Source of the DNA: Physella acuta
Lineage: Eukaryota; Mollusca; Gastropoda; Physidae
Reading direction: 5' to 3'
NCBI RefSeq assembly: GCF_028476545.1
Contig: NW_026732980.1
Span: 2,501 to 66,500, forward strand
DNA: 64,000 nucleotides
Every line of letters begins with the position of its first letter. The stretch's first letter is position 1. Positions 34,659 through 49,539 of this stretch are shown piece after piece. Below the pieces are notes generated by a model. That model was not told the DNA's origin and searched no databases. It saw only the letters and a list, made by a program, of their open reading frames with translations. A program made the translations under genes and the position numbers.

Positions 34659-37600
34659 ATGGCAAGAAGAGCAGATCGCCAGGACCAGGTCAGGTACCTA
34701 AAGGAGTTGGAGAAGAATCGTCAGAGGGAGATGGACATAAAAGTTTTAGAACAAGAACGTAAAATGGCAAATTATTTTGGAGAAAACATTCAGAAAGAGG
34801 AAAAGGTACTTTTTTTTAAATTTAGATGTTTTCGTTTTAAAATTTTGAGTAACTATTCCAGATTTCAATAAAGGTTAACTCAATATTTATGTTCTCTATA
34901 AAAGGAACCTTTTTATTTTTTTTATTTTTCTACTAAAATCTAGTAAATATGGGTCATTCCTGAATGGTGGCGCAGAGTTACATCCAACCCCTCCTCCCTT
35001 TCATTATCAAACGTGCTGATCTTTTTAAACATTCTAAAATGTTGTTTTTTTTGTTGTTTTTTACACAAGCCCCACAGTTAGTACCCAAATAACCATCCAG
35101 TGGACACATCAACCCACCCAGATAGCACTAGTTTTGTAAAAAATTTGTTTTTTTGATATTCTAAATGTTGGATAGTAAACATAAAGCCATACTAGCACTC
35201 CTTAACCAATTGCTGCATTTTAACACAAGGACTTTCACTAGGGATAACCATGATGTAGGGCAAGTTCCTATGTTACTTATTGTGTAAACTGTAGGCTTTA
35301 AAGAGATGCTTAAAATACATTTTAATAATTATAAATCTGTTGCCCACAGCTACAACAGAAGAGGAGCTTAAGACAACAGTTAATAATGAATAAAGAAATT
35401 GAAATGAATGATGCTATCTTAAAGGTAAGTGTTTATATTTCTTTGTTTTTACATTATACATTTTTATCTTCTTGTTTATTTCAGACCAGTTTGTTAAAAG
35501 TAATCAACAAGTAAAGTAATGTGCAATATGTATAGTATATATTTTTATATAATACTTGTTGTTTGAGTAGGAGGCAGTGTTTTATATATGCGATATAGAA
35601 TAGGTGGAATGGCGATGCCTATGGGTAGAGGGCTTTACTGCTATCCTGTTTGGAGTTCGAAGCCTGGTTCAAATGAGTAGAATGTCCCTTAGTCCACCCA
35701 GCTATAATGGGTACCTAACTAACATTAGAGAAATTAAAGGTCGCTGGGCATAGTGCTGACCGCACTATCCCTTCATATGCTGAGGTCACAGAAACTGGTA
35801 AACTTTACTTCACCTGCCCTATGAACCATTAGGTTCAAAGTGGGAACTTTACTTATATAACAAATTTATGGTCTTGTGTATGAAAGTTTTTTTTTTGTCT
35901 CCAAGAATAAAATGTCATGAACCATTTAGTATCAGGCCTATGTTCTTTGAGTTGCTCCTTCTATTGTCTTATGTTGCACACTTGGTCTTTGAGGTGCTCC
36001 TTCTATTGTCTTATGTTGTACACTTGGTCTTTGAGTTGCTCCTTCTATTGTCTTATGTTGTACACTTGGTCTTTGAGTTGTTCCTTCTATTGTCTTATGT
36101 TGCACACTTGGTCTTTGAGTTGCTCCTTCTATTGTCTTATGTTGTACACTTGGTCTTTGAGTTGCTCCTTCTATTGTCTTATGTTGTACACTTGGTCTTT
36201 GAGTTGTTCCTTCTATTGTCTTATGTTGTACACTTGGTCTTTGAGTTGCTCCTTCTATTGTCTTATGTTGTACACTTGGTCTTTGAGTTGTTCCTTCTAT
36301 TGTCTTATGTTGCACACTTGGTCTTTGAGTTGCTCCTTCTATTGTCTAATGTTGTACACTTGGTCTTTGAGTTGCTCCTTATATTGTCTAATGTTGTACA
36401 CTTGGTCTTGTGTTGCTCCTTCTATTGACTTATGTTGTACACTTGGTCTTGTGTTGCTCCTTCTATTGTCTTATGTTGTACACTTGGTCTTTGAGTTGCT
36501 CCTTCTATTGTCTTATGTTGTACACTTGGTCTTTGAGTTGTTCCTTCTATTGTCTTATGTTGTACACTTGGTCTTTGAGTTGCTCCTTCTATTGTCTTAT
36601 GTTGTACACTTGGTCTTTGAGTTGCTCCTTCTATTGTCTTATGTTGTACACTTGGTCTTTGAGTTGCTCCTTCTATTGTCTTATGTTGTACACTTGGTCT
36701 TTGAGTTGCTCCTTCTATTGTCTTATGTTGTACACTTGGTCTTGTGTTGCTCCTTCTATTGTCTTATGTTGTACACTTGGTGTTTGAGTTGTTCCTTCTA
36801 TTGTCTTATGTTGTACACTTGGTCTTTGAGTTGCTCCTTCTATTGTCTTATGTTGTACACTTGGTCTTTGAGTTGTTCCTTCTATTGTCTTATGTTGTAC
36901 ACTTGGTCTTTGAGTTGCTCCTTCTATTGTCTTATGTTGTACACTTGGTCTTTGAGTTGTTCCTTCTATTGTCTTATGTTGTACACTTGGTCTTTGAGTT
37001 GCTCCTTCTATTGTCTTATGTTGTATACTTGGTCTTTGAGTTGCTCCTTCTATTGTCTTATGTTGTACACTTGGTCTTTGAGTTGCTCCTTCCATTGTCT
37101 TATGTTGTACACTTGGTCTTTGAGTTGCTCCTTCCATTGTCTTATGTTGTACACTTGGTCTTGTGTATGAAAGTTTTTTTGTCTCCAAGAATAAAATGTC
37201 ATGAACCATTTAGTATCAGGCCTATGTTGTTTGAGTTGCTCCTTGTATTGTCTTATGTTGTACACTTGGTCTTTGAGTTGTTCCTTCTATTGTCTTATGT
37301 TGTACAGTTGGTCTTGTGTATGAAAGTTTTTTTGTCTCCAAGAATAAAATGTCATGAACCATTTAGTATCAGGCCTATGTTGTTTGAGTTGCTCCTTGTA
37401 TTGTCTTATGTTGTACACTTGGTCTTGTGTATGAAAGTTTTTTTGTCTCCAAGAATAAAATGTCATGAACCATTTAGTATCAGGCCTAATTTCTTTGAGT
37501 TGTTCCTTCTATTGTCTTATGTTGTACAGTTGGTCTTGTGTATGAAAGTTTTTTTGTCTCCAAGAATAAAATGTCATGAACCATTTAGTATCAGGCCTAT

Positions 37601-40600
37601 GTTGTTTGAGTTGCTCCTTGTATTGTCTTATGTTGTACACTTGGTCTTGTGTATGAAAGTTTTTTTGTCTCCAAGAATAAAATGTCATGAACCATTTAGT
37701 ATCAGGCCTAATTTCTTTGAGTTGTTCCTTCTATTGTCTTATGTTGTACACTTGGTCTTGTGTATGAAAGTTTTTTTGTCTCCAAGAATAAAATGTCATG
37801 AACCATTTAGTATCAGGCCTATGTTGTTTGAGTTGCTCCTTGTATTGTCTTATGTTGTACACTTGATCTTGTGTATGAAAGTTTTTTTGTCTCCAAGAAT
37901 AAAATGTCATGAACCATTTAGTATCAGGCCTAAGTTCTTTGAGTTGCTCCTTCTATTGTCTTATGTCTTGTGCTCCAGGCAGAGAGAGACAGGATGCTGA
38001 AGCAGCAGCAGATGGAGCAAGATGAAAATCTGGCCAGGGAGCTGGAGCGTGTCAAGTTTGAGCAGCTGAGGGATGAGAAGATGAGACAGCAGATTAGAGA
38101 AACCAGGTGTGTGAAGCCCTGATTGGTTATCTCATACTGACCAATCATAATACTCTTATTGTTGTGATTTGTGGGAGGGCGTGGCCTAGCGATAGAGGGC
38201 TAGACTGATAACCTAAAAGTCTTGATTTTGAATCTGGTTTCAAGTCAGTGGAACGTCTTTGACTCCTCCTAGCTCTGATGGGTTACCTAACTCACGTTAG
38301 GGAAAGTAAAGGGTGGCTGGGCATAGCTCTGACCGCATTATCCCTTCATATGCCAAAAAACATGAACTCAACTTCATCTGCCTACTGGATTGCTAGATCT
38401 AAAGAGAAATCTTTACCATTGGAGTGATTTAGGTTTAGTTATTTAAGAATTACATTTACTAAAAAAAGTATCATTAAACTTAAAATTATAACCTTAAAAA
38501 ATACTTGTCATTAAAATAATAAAAGATAGTTTATAGCACCACAAATTGTAACTTATTGCAAAATAAAATATTCAATTTGTACTTGTTCAGTTGCCAACTT
38601 TTTAGTGATCTGTGGGGATTAGCCTATTTGAAGGGAAGACAAATTAGGTCCTATTCTTATGTGAGAAGAGATGTTTGCTTTATGTTATTTAAAGTCATAA
38701 CTAAATTTAATTTTCACAATTTAAAAACTCAAAGTTAGGGTAGATCAAATATAAACCATAATTATTAAGAATTATGTTATAGTAGTACATTTTTTTTTAC
38801 ATGCAATGATGTACCTGTGTAGTTTGCCTTGCTTATTTTGAAAATGTATATATCATTTAAGCTTAGAACTTCGGGAACTAGAAGGAAAACTTCGGGCTGC
38901 CTACATGAACAAGGAGAGGGCTGCTCAGATGGCAGAGAAAGAAGCTCTGAAATATGATGATATGGTAGGAAGAAAAAAAAAATTGTTTTTTATTTTTCTC
39001 TCAATATTTTCATATATAATTTTCAAAAGGAATATTTTTGTTACTTCCCTTTGTATCACAATACCCTGTTCATTAAAATCAAAATTTTATTACTGCTGAT
39101 TTGTCTATTAATTAGATTTAATTCATAACTACTTTTTGTACAGAAACGTGACTCAGAAATAGCTAGACAAATGAAGGAACAGAATGAGAGGGCAGAGGAA
39201 GCAGAACATCAAAGGGAGCTTCTTAGATACAAAGAGATGGTAAGATATGCATATTTGTTTTTATTTAATTATCTTTCTTTATTTAAAAAAACATAATCCA
39301 GATAAAGGGGGATATTTTTGTGTAATTATTTTTAGCTGGCTTTTGTTATTTTCTTCTACTGTGTTTGTTTTTATTAATGGGGTTATGGGGATTACATCAA
39401 ATATAATTTGTTTCATGCTTAATACAAATCTGCTGCTTGTTAAAAAAATTATTTTTTTACATTATTTTTTTCATTGTTATTTAGAATTTTTTAATACATT
39501 TTTACAAATATGAATAAAATGTTTAGGTCCAAATACAGGTCCAAATAATCCATTAAATCTGTTGCTGATGGTGAAGTGTTTCTGTTTTCAGCAACATGTC
39601 TAGCCAGATTTACTTCCACTAGCTCTATCTTTTGCCCATCAGATTTTTTTGGACCCAGTGCAAACCCCAGCATAACATGAATTTATTGTGCTAGAGTCCA
39701 CAGGATGTCTTTGAGTCCAAATAATATTAATTTTATAATTAACATTATATGGACTCAAAGACATCCTGTGGACTCTAGCACAATAAAATATTATAAACCC
39801 ATATAAACCAGTGTACTTATTTATATCTTGGACGTTCTATAAATGAGCTGTGAAGCAGCTGGTAATATTATAAACCCATATAAAACAGTGTATTTATTTA
39901 TCCTTAGGTGCGCTATCAACAAGAGTTGGAGCGACAGCTGGAAGAGCAGGAAGCCCAGAAACAACAAGCTTATGAGGAGTTCCTCAAGGAGAAACTCATG
40001 ATTGATGAAATTGTTCGCAAGATTTACGAAGAGGATCAGAAGTTGGACATGATTTTTTTTTCCCCTATTCTTCTTTCCTATCAACATTTTTTTTTAAATT
40101 ATACTTTTTAGCAATCTATTGTTATCACTTTTAGTGTTTAGGGAAGTTGATTCTAGTTGTTCTAACAGAGCTGTTAAATAAGGTTTGTCGTTAGTTGCTC
40201 AAAGGTTAGAACTTTTAGTTTCGCTTTGTACACTAGTTCAGTAAGTTTTTCTAAATGTAGGTAGTTATATTGAGCTAGCCTAATCAGGACCGGTTTTGAA
40301 AATCATAATCATTAACATGGTTTCAGTTATAGATTAGCTTTTATTATAGATTTTTTTTATTAATAATTATTTTATAATCAGTAATTTTTAAAAATTGAAA
40401 ATGTTTAATTAAGCTTAATTCCTAGTTTAGTCCACTAAACCTTTAGGTACGTCATTGCTTGTTGTAAAGCATTTAATATATAATTATTTCTTTTGGCTCC
40501 AGGGAAATAGAGAGACAGATGATGAAAAGAAAAGTCACCCAGCAATACATTGAAGAGTTCCAAAAGGCTAGGGAAGCCTGGAAGGTGCAGGAGAAGAAGA

Positions 40601-42454
40601 AGATGGATGAAGAGAATCAGAGAATTCTCAGGTTTGCCAAAGAGATGCAGGAGAGGGAAGACTACGTCAAGTCTCAGAAGAAAGAGAAGGATGTTGCAAT
40701 GGGCAAAGTACAGGAAGCAGTAAGTATGAACTTGATTTTCCCTATGTTGTCACTAAACTAGAGGCCATATTGCAGGTGATTGTAAACAACATACAGCATT
40801 ATCTAAGGAAAATAACTCTTATTATTAGCAAAAGGATAAAACCTTCACAATTGATTACCTAAGTTCTAATCAGATTCCCCAGTACAAAATTAAGAATTAT
40901 TAGCTTTCCAAATAGATGATTGATTTTACAAAATATTTTGTAATTTGACAATAGAGAAAGATTTTTTTGTTATGCGCTACTTTATGTTTTCATTTATGTA
41001 AAAGGTTCCTTTTTGTTTAGATTCTTACCTGGGTTTAAAAATAATTTAAAATAATTATTAAAGCTATTACATTTTTTAAAAATTCTTATGCTGCTAATAA
41101 ATCATCAGTTATGTCAAACGGATAATTGAAAATACAGTAACATTAAAATGAAGTATACTGCACCAGTGCAGTCAAGTATTGTTGTCATTGAAATATTCCA
41201 TTATTTTTTACCAGTTAGCCCAGGAGATTGCCAGGAAAGAAGCAGAGCGAGCAGAAATGGAGAGGATCAGGCTGGAACTGGTTATTGAAGAGACAGAAGA
41301 AAGGGAAAGGCAAAGGGAGATGGTAAATCTTTTTCTTTTGAAAACTCACACTAATTACCTTAAAGACAAAAGCATTTTTTTTTCTTTTTTTTTCAGTAAA
41401 TAATGAAGTTATACTAAAACGCAAAAAGTACAATTATTTTTGCTTAGAAATAAACAGTTAACATATTTGACTTAAAAAGCCAATAGGACAAAAAAATTCT
41501 TCTTAAAAACAATGAAATTAATATATTAGCGAGAAACCCACAAGCAGACTGCAATTTGTTTTTTAACATTAAACATAAAATATGTGTTTCCGATTTAATG
41601 TGTTAAGCACTCAAGCAGTATTTGATTTCCCACACTGAAGTTCTAAAAACATGTTGTACTTCCCTAACAGGCTGACATTGAGCGACAGATCAGACAGAAG
41701 ATTGACCTCCAAGTCACACACGCCCAACAGATGCAGTTCAAGGCACTTAGAATGGAGGCTGAAAAAGAAGAAGAGGAGGAGTTTAAGAAACAGGTCTGTT
41801 GTTCACTAAGTCAGTAGGATGTCACTTTGCTCAACAATTGTTTGTGTACTTGTGTTGAGTCAGTAAAAGTAAAATAAAAGCAGCAGGGCATCGAGCAGAC
41901 CACACTTTCTATGCTGATATCAGAGAAAGAGATAAATTCTTCATACGTCACATAAACTGAATGGATATTTTACTGTTACTTAACTCACTGAATACATGCA
42001 TACATACATATTTATATTTTTTTTAAACATATATATATATATATATAAACATGCGAGCCGACCCGCGGCATATCATACGCCGCTATTTAGTTGTTTTATT
42101 TTCTACTTTTCAGTAATTCATAATTTGTGAATTCGACAGTACCAATGCTGCCACTGAAAATATTTGCTTTAAAACACTACCAGTAGGTTGTTCAGAACGA
42201 TACTACCCCCACCCTCCTTTCCCCCAACCCTACCCTACAACCCCCCCCCCTCCCCCCGTGAAAGCAGCCTCCTCTTCGCTACCTCCCCTAAGTTTAAAAT
42301 CGTTTCTAAATAAATTATCTGCCCCTAATAGCCGTCACTAAACCCGGCTCTACGATTATAAACATTTAGCGTGAACCACAGCTCACCAGACCATGTAGGG
42401 GTGGGGTGGTAGAGAGCGCGTTTACAGCTTGTTTTCTAGCGTCTCCAAGAAGAG

Positions 42455-42503
<49 letters not shown>

Positions 42504-43490
42504 TATACATATAAATATATTTATTGATAGTTTAGCAGATAGATATAATACATTTGTGAATAATTCTAATCCTACTAACTTAAAATCAAATGCTTTGTTT
42601 TTATGATTGAAGTTTTTAAATTATGACAGATGTTGGCCAAGTTTGCTGAAGATGACCGCATAGAACAAATGAACGCCCAGCGTCGCCGCATGAAGCAGCT
42701 GGAGCACCAGAGGGCGGTGGAGCAGCTGCTGGAGGACAGGAGGACTCAGTTTGCCCGCGAGAGGGAGGCGGAGGCTGAGGCCAGGCTGGAGGAGGCCAAA
42801 CTTGAGCACATCCGCAAACAGATCATTGAGGAGGAGAGGCAGAAGTTGTTGAAAGAGCATGCTAAAAAATTGATAGGATATTTGCCGAGGGTAAGTTGAG
42901 TTACACAGAGAGTCATATGGTTGTTCAAAAAGTTATTTATTTATACTAATGTAGATCTGGTTAGCGAAATATGAAAAAGATATTTGCCAAGAGTAAGGAG
43001 AGTTACACAGACATGTCTAGAGTCATGTGGTTGTTTAAAAAAATATTTTTACTATTGTAAATCTGGTTGCCAAAATTTGAATAAGATATTTGCATAGAGT
43101 AATTAAAAGTCACACATTCAGACCTATTTAGGATTATGCCTATTGTATGTTATTTTTTTTAACATTTTAGTTTAACATGTACATTTTAAAAAAAAAACTA
43201 GGAACGTGTTTGCTAAGTTTAGTTGAATATTTTCACACTATTTACCTTTACATTTATTAAAATTAGAATTTTAAAAGATAAAACTAATATTTTCAGTCTT
43301 GTTACATTTTTTGTTAACATTTGTTTTGTTAAATGCCCAACTAATTCAAAATTGTAACTCACAATTTTTTTTCCATTTCTAGGGTGTGATAAGAGATGTG
43401 AAAGATCTTGAAATGCTGGGACCAGAATTCAAAGAAGCTTATTCACAGCGACAGATAGATCCCTTTGATGATACTGCCTGGTCAAAATAA
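34659..43490 (+). CDS. MNS1: MNS1, coiled-coil ciliary microtubule inner protein, 499 aa
   Basis: Eleven exons: 34656-34805 (ATG 34659), 35350-35424, 37979-38106, 38862-38964, 39144-39239, 39908-40041, 40503-40719, 41215-41322, 41671-41793, 42630-42890, 43383-43490 (TAA). All junctions are GT/AG and phases agree; exon 6 has a weak donor (GTTGGA). The 499 residues compare with about 495 in vertebrates. The whole chain is charged coiled coil rich in Glu, Arg, Lys and Gln. Diagnostic stretches known from vertebrate MNS1: RDEKMRQQ then LRAAYMNKERAAQMAEK (~125-145), KIYEEDQ (~220), QQYIEEFQKAREAW (~240), MLAKFAEDDRIEQMNAQ (378 on), KLLKEHAKKLIGYLPRG (~455-465) and LEMLGPEFKEAY near the end. MNS1 lies inside axonemal doublet microtubules, contacts the outer-dynein-arm docking machinery, and is needed for motile cilia and sperm flagella. 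Exon 10 is much more GC-rich than the others. Introns carry SINEs, a minisatellite, a palindrome and a Helitron-like element. Untranslated first exons were not found. Confidence 0.96.
35608..35862 (+). repeat. tRNA-derived SINE in MNS1 intron 2
   Basis: Near-complete copy: ATGGCGATGCCTATGGGTAG start, TTCGAAGCCTGGTTCAAATG B-box region, AGAATGTCCCTTAGTCCACC, GCTGGGCATAGTGCTGACCG, GTTCAAAGTGGGAACTTTAC tail. It ends immediately before the minisatellite. Confidence 0.9.
35874..37970. repeat. Compound minisatellite in MNS1 intron 2 (42-bp then 111-bp units)
   Basis: From about 35,945 to 37,160 roughly 29 copies of a 42-bp unit (TTTGAGTTGCTCCTTCTATTG plus TCTTATGTTGTACACTTGG). From 37,161 a 111-bp unit repeats at 37,314, 37,425, 37,536, 37,647, 37,758 and 37,869. 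It contains one 42-bp unit plus 69 bp (TTGTGTATGAAAG, GTCTCCAAGAATAAAATGTC, ACCATTTAGTATCAGGCC). A single copy of the 69-bp part also starts the array at 35,874. The array ends only ~20 bp before exon 3. Both periods are multiples of three, so frames of >400 codons (repeat LLLLSYVVHLVFEL) stay open; these are not genes. Confidence 0.97.
38177..38418 (+). repeat. tRNA-derived SINE in MNS1 intron 3
   Basis: GGGCGTGGCCTAGCGATAGAG head, GTCTTGATTTTGAATCTGG B-box region, CTAACTCACGTTAGGGAAAG, GGCTGGGCATAGCTCTGACC. Tail truncated relative to the copy at 35.6 kb. Confidence 0.9.
39682..39787. repeat. 106-bp near-perfect palindrome in MNS1 intron 5
   Basis: Arms 39,682-39,719 and 39,750-39,787 are exact 38-bp inverted repeats (arm starts TTTATTGTGCTAGAGTCC). 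Pairing continues inward with few mismatches to a loop of about three bases. Downstream, two copies of ATATTATAAACCCATATAAA (about 39,788 and 39,865) form a ~76-bp duplication ending at the exon 6 acceptor. It may be a foldback MITE or a hairpin transcript. Confidence 0.93.
41803..41985 (+). repeat. Decayed tRNA-derived SINE just downstream of MNS1 exon 9
   Basis: Begins about ten bases after the exon 9 donor: AAGTCAGTAGGATGTCACTT, AGTAAAAGTAAAATAAAAGC, CAGGGCATCGAGCAGACC, ATGCTGATATCAGAGAAAG. The head is missing and divergence is high. Confidence 0.65.
42051..42457 (-). mobile_element. Dispersed element, copy 2 (Helitron/HINE-like, tentative), MNS1 intron 9
   Basis: Reverse-complement partner of 29,796-30,271. 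Its minus-strand 3' end carries the hairpin GCGGC-N9-GCCGC (42,065-42,083), followed by GGGTCGGCTCGCATG and TA repeats; the 5' end borders a (TA)n array at 42,461. A GC hairpin close to the 3' end and AT-rich insertion without clear target duplication fit a Helitron/Helentron derivative. Confidence 0.6.
42461..42499. repeat. (TA)n microsatellite
   Basis: Short TA array abutting the 5' end of the Helitron-like element. Confidence 0.95.
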
Positions 43491-44255
43491 ATAAAGGGAA
43501 ATAATAGAATACCTTATCTCAAATTTTGGAGTGATTGGTGGGAAATGTTCATATTAAGTATTTTAAAAAGTAAATGCAAACACGTTTTTTCAAGGTCGTG
43601 TAATGTTGATTTAAGTATTATTAGTTATCTATAATATAAAATCAAATTGTTTTTACAGTGCCAAGGAAACCTATTGTGAATTTGTTTTGCATATTTTCCC
43701 TTTTTGACACCTTAAATTATGACAGAATTTCGTCTGCATTAATATGTGATATATAAAAAATGAATATGAGATAATGAATCTGTTGCTTACAAATTTTTAA
43801 ATATATAATTCTTATACGTTTTGTACATAGATAGACTTAATTTTTTAGACATTCAGTTTTATATAATTTTTATTGTTTTGTAAAAACTACGATTGGTTTT
43901 TGTTACCACTTGAAATTGGTTTATTGAATAAAAGTAGCAAATATTTTGCCCTATATTTAGGAAATTGTTTTGAAGGTGTAGGACTACAGAAGTTTAAAAA
44001 AATATTTGTTTCCTACCATAAAAATAAAAATTGGTTATTATTCAAAAAAGAAAATTAATTTATAATGCTACTATTTTTTACATGAACTTATAGGACTTGT
44101 TTGGTTCTATTTATTTATTTTTTTAGAGTGTGTGTAAATATTAGAATGGATCTGAATGAAAAAGCTCACAGCTGAATCACATTTGTGTACATTATGAGGG
44201 TGATATGTTTCATTCTGAAGTTTATCACTGAACAAATAAACATTGACAAAACCTA
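43491..44255 (+). terminator. MNS1 3' UTR and polyadenylation region
   Basis: AATAAA overlaps the stop region (43,486-43,495). A better-placed signal, AATAAA at 44,235-44,240, is followed about 20 bases later by a GT-rich element (TTGGTGTTGGCTC), giving a probable cleavage near 44,255 and a 3' UTR of ~765 bases. Confidence 0.5.
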
Positions 44256-45560
44256 TTGGTGTTGGCTCATTTATTTGTAAACATTACACTAATGTCTTTA
44301 AATTATACAACAAACTTTCTATTTATTATCTTAAAAATTGTGTGTTTTATATTTAGCACTAGATCTACCAGATCTAATAACATTTGTTTCTATTTTCTAT
44401 TGAGAAAATATGTCAATAATTTGAAAATTTATACATAATATGATAACAATGGGTTTTATTGTTTATTCTTTACAAATATCTTGAAATATATTTATGAGAA
44501 ATTTTCACACATTTTGTGAGTCTAAAAACTGATTTTCAAATTATTTTTACATGGAGTACTCTACAAAGTCAAGGGAGACTACCTGTTTTGATTACCGTAG
44601 AATTGTCTTAAAGTTATTCTGGCCCTTGGTGAACTAAGGTATGTAATCGATCATAATAACAGTAGAACTAAATATCCAGTTTTTAAACAATTTTATTTAA
44701 AATGAATTTTATCATTAATATCTTGTATCCATATGCATTAATCTGCTTTTACTTATAACACTTTAGTTGGTTGTGTATATCAATTCTGCTCGCTGTTTCA
44801 ATGTAAGTTGATGAACACGTCCAAATTTTCAAAAATGCATTTTGTAAATAAAATAAAATACCTGGTCATTTCACTTGTCTGGGTGGCGCTTCCATTAAAT
44901 ACATCATTATAGATCTAGATGGTTTTGTTTCTTTTGTTTTTTTTTTTTTTTTTTTTTTTTACTGAAACGGTTTATTCACTTAAATAATAAAGTGTTTTAA
45001 AGTTCCCGAGAAAATGAGAGTTTCTTCTCTCAGTCATCGAAATTATCAATGAAAACTACACAAACATTTGGGGTTTATTTTTTTTTTTTTATTTTTTTAA
45101 AGGCCTAAAGCTGGTTCCGATTAGTCTGCTAAAGTTGTCGCATTGTTATATTTTATTTCATTAACAGAATCCACTCCGCTGGGCTAGAACGTAAAACGGC
45201 TAATCGATATATCTGATCAATAAATCAATAGTCTAAATGTGAGCTTGGGCTATCTTTCCTCTGCTCTACTCCCAGTCACTAAAGGATAGTGTTTTGTGGT
45301 GTTTTTGTTTGAGCCACGATTACTGTCTTGAACAAGGGAATTTCCCGTTTGATGTGCGTGACCTCAATGTTATTTATAGCATTGGCATCAGGAATGAGTA
45401 TTTTACTTTTGCTACTAAAATAGCTATCACAGTGTTTACTTTATGTATTGGTAGGGTTTTTTTAAAGGGATATAGATCTATTATTGTTTTACATTGTATT
45501 TGTTTATTTACAACCGGTTTAGGTGCAACATTGGAACACGGAATCAAATTTCACCAGCTT
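44256..45560. other. AT-rich intergenic DNA
   Basis: No gene supported. Contains a T run (~44,939-44,960). A 98-residue plus-strand frame at 45,294-45,590 is not low-complexity but is unrecognised and lies directly before the promoter at 45.6 kb. Confidence 0.4.
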
Positions 45561-45582
45561 AAATATAGAAACTCGCGAGCGG

Positions 45583-45745
45583 ACCAATAATAATTTAGAA
45601 AGTGCATGACGTCACAAACACTGGCGTACGTGACGACGACGGCGTCCCTCGTTTCATGCGCGCACCTATAAAAAGAATTAGGGAAGCACGCGGACGTATC
45701 AGCGGCTGTTTCGTCCAAGGAAAAAAGTAGTTGATAAAATCATTG
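45583..45745 (+). promoter_or_regulatory. CCAAT-CRE-TATA promoter with probable non-coding first exon
   Basis: CCAAT at 45,583-45,587; a perfect cAMP-response element TGACGTCA at 45,607-45,614, followed by further ACGTGACGACGACG half-sites; TATAAAAA at 45,667-45,674. Spacing predicts transcription from about 45,697-45,702 (GTATCAGCGG), and a donor (CATTG|GTGAGA) lies at 45,746, giving a ~46-base untranslated first exon. The region is locally GC- and CpG-rich. The gene it serves was not found; it would lie to the right on the plus strand. Confidence 0.6.
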
Positions 45746-46352
45746 GTGAGATAAGGTCCAAAAGATATAATAAATTATAGATTTTCAGTGGAAGGTGACC
45801 TTAGTTATAGCTACTACAAGCCAGAAGGGTGTCAATCTTTTTTTCAATCTTCAACTTTGCTGTTAAGCTTAATTTTCGGATTAACGACAACTCAAATAAT
45901 AAAAGAGCGCATATTTAAATTTTAATTTGTTGGGATTTGAATTAGATCTACGTCTGTTTGGTAAGTTGCATATGGTAGATTGAATAAAATATGCTTGTTT
46001 AAAGTGGCAGTGCAACGTTTTACCTACAAGTTGAGTAACACTCAATTATAGGTGTACAGTACTTAACCCTTTTGCTAATTATTTTTTTAACTGTTTTTTC
46101 GACTAGAATAGCAATGTTTAATAATTCTATTCGCACACTTTTAAAATTATTTTTAATTTAATTTTGCTGTAATGATTTTTTAATAATTAAAAAAGCCATT
46201 ATTTAAAATATAGCCTATATACAACATGTTATTAAAGTCCATGATGATATTGGCATAAGAAGGGCAGCTATGGGCGCTCAAGGGGAATCCACTCTGTCAT
46301 TCATGGCTAGGTTAGCAGTTAGCTGACGTTATTATATACAACGACATGGTCC
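45746..46352. other. Probable first-intron sequence of the promoter at 45.6 kb
   Basis: AT-rich, without exons recognised. Confidence 0.35.
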
Positions 46353-46570
46353 CAGAGGCGTAGCTGGGGGGGGGGGGGGGGCATATGTCCCCGGGCGCTG
46401 ACCTTAGGGGGGCGCCAAATTGAAAGTTTGAGGGGGGGGGGTGCAAATGAAAAGTTCGAGGGGGGGTGCAAATTGTAAGTTTGAGGGAGGGGGGGTGCAC
46501 ATGAAAAGTTCGAAGGGGGTGCAAATCGAAAGTTTGTCCCCGGGCGCCGGGAAGGGTCGCTACGCCTCTG
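46353..46570. mobile_element. hAT-type MITE, exact 8-bp TSD CATGGTCC
   Basis: CAGAGGCGTAGC / GCTACGCCTCTG ends, 218 bp, duplication at 46,345-46,352 and 46,571-46,578. The body carries four successive G-run plus GTGCAAAT-type units, more than the 5.2- and 15.0-kb copies, so the internal module varies in number. Confidence 0.94.
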
Positions 46571-49535
<2,965 letters not shown>

Positions 49536-49539
49536 AGCT

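Noticed and set aside
35917-38000. Frames of >400 codons with 14-residue hydrophobic repeats (LLLLSYVVHLVFEL; CSFYCLMLYTWSLS)
   Set aside because: The 42- and 111-bp units are multiples of three and lack stops; the array is an MNS1 intron and the last frame runs into exon 3 in the wrong phase.
45294-45590. 98-codon plus-strand frame upstream of the 45.6-kb promoter
   Set aside because: Normal composition but no family, no splice context, and it lies upstream of and outside the predicted transcript.
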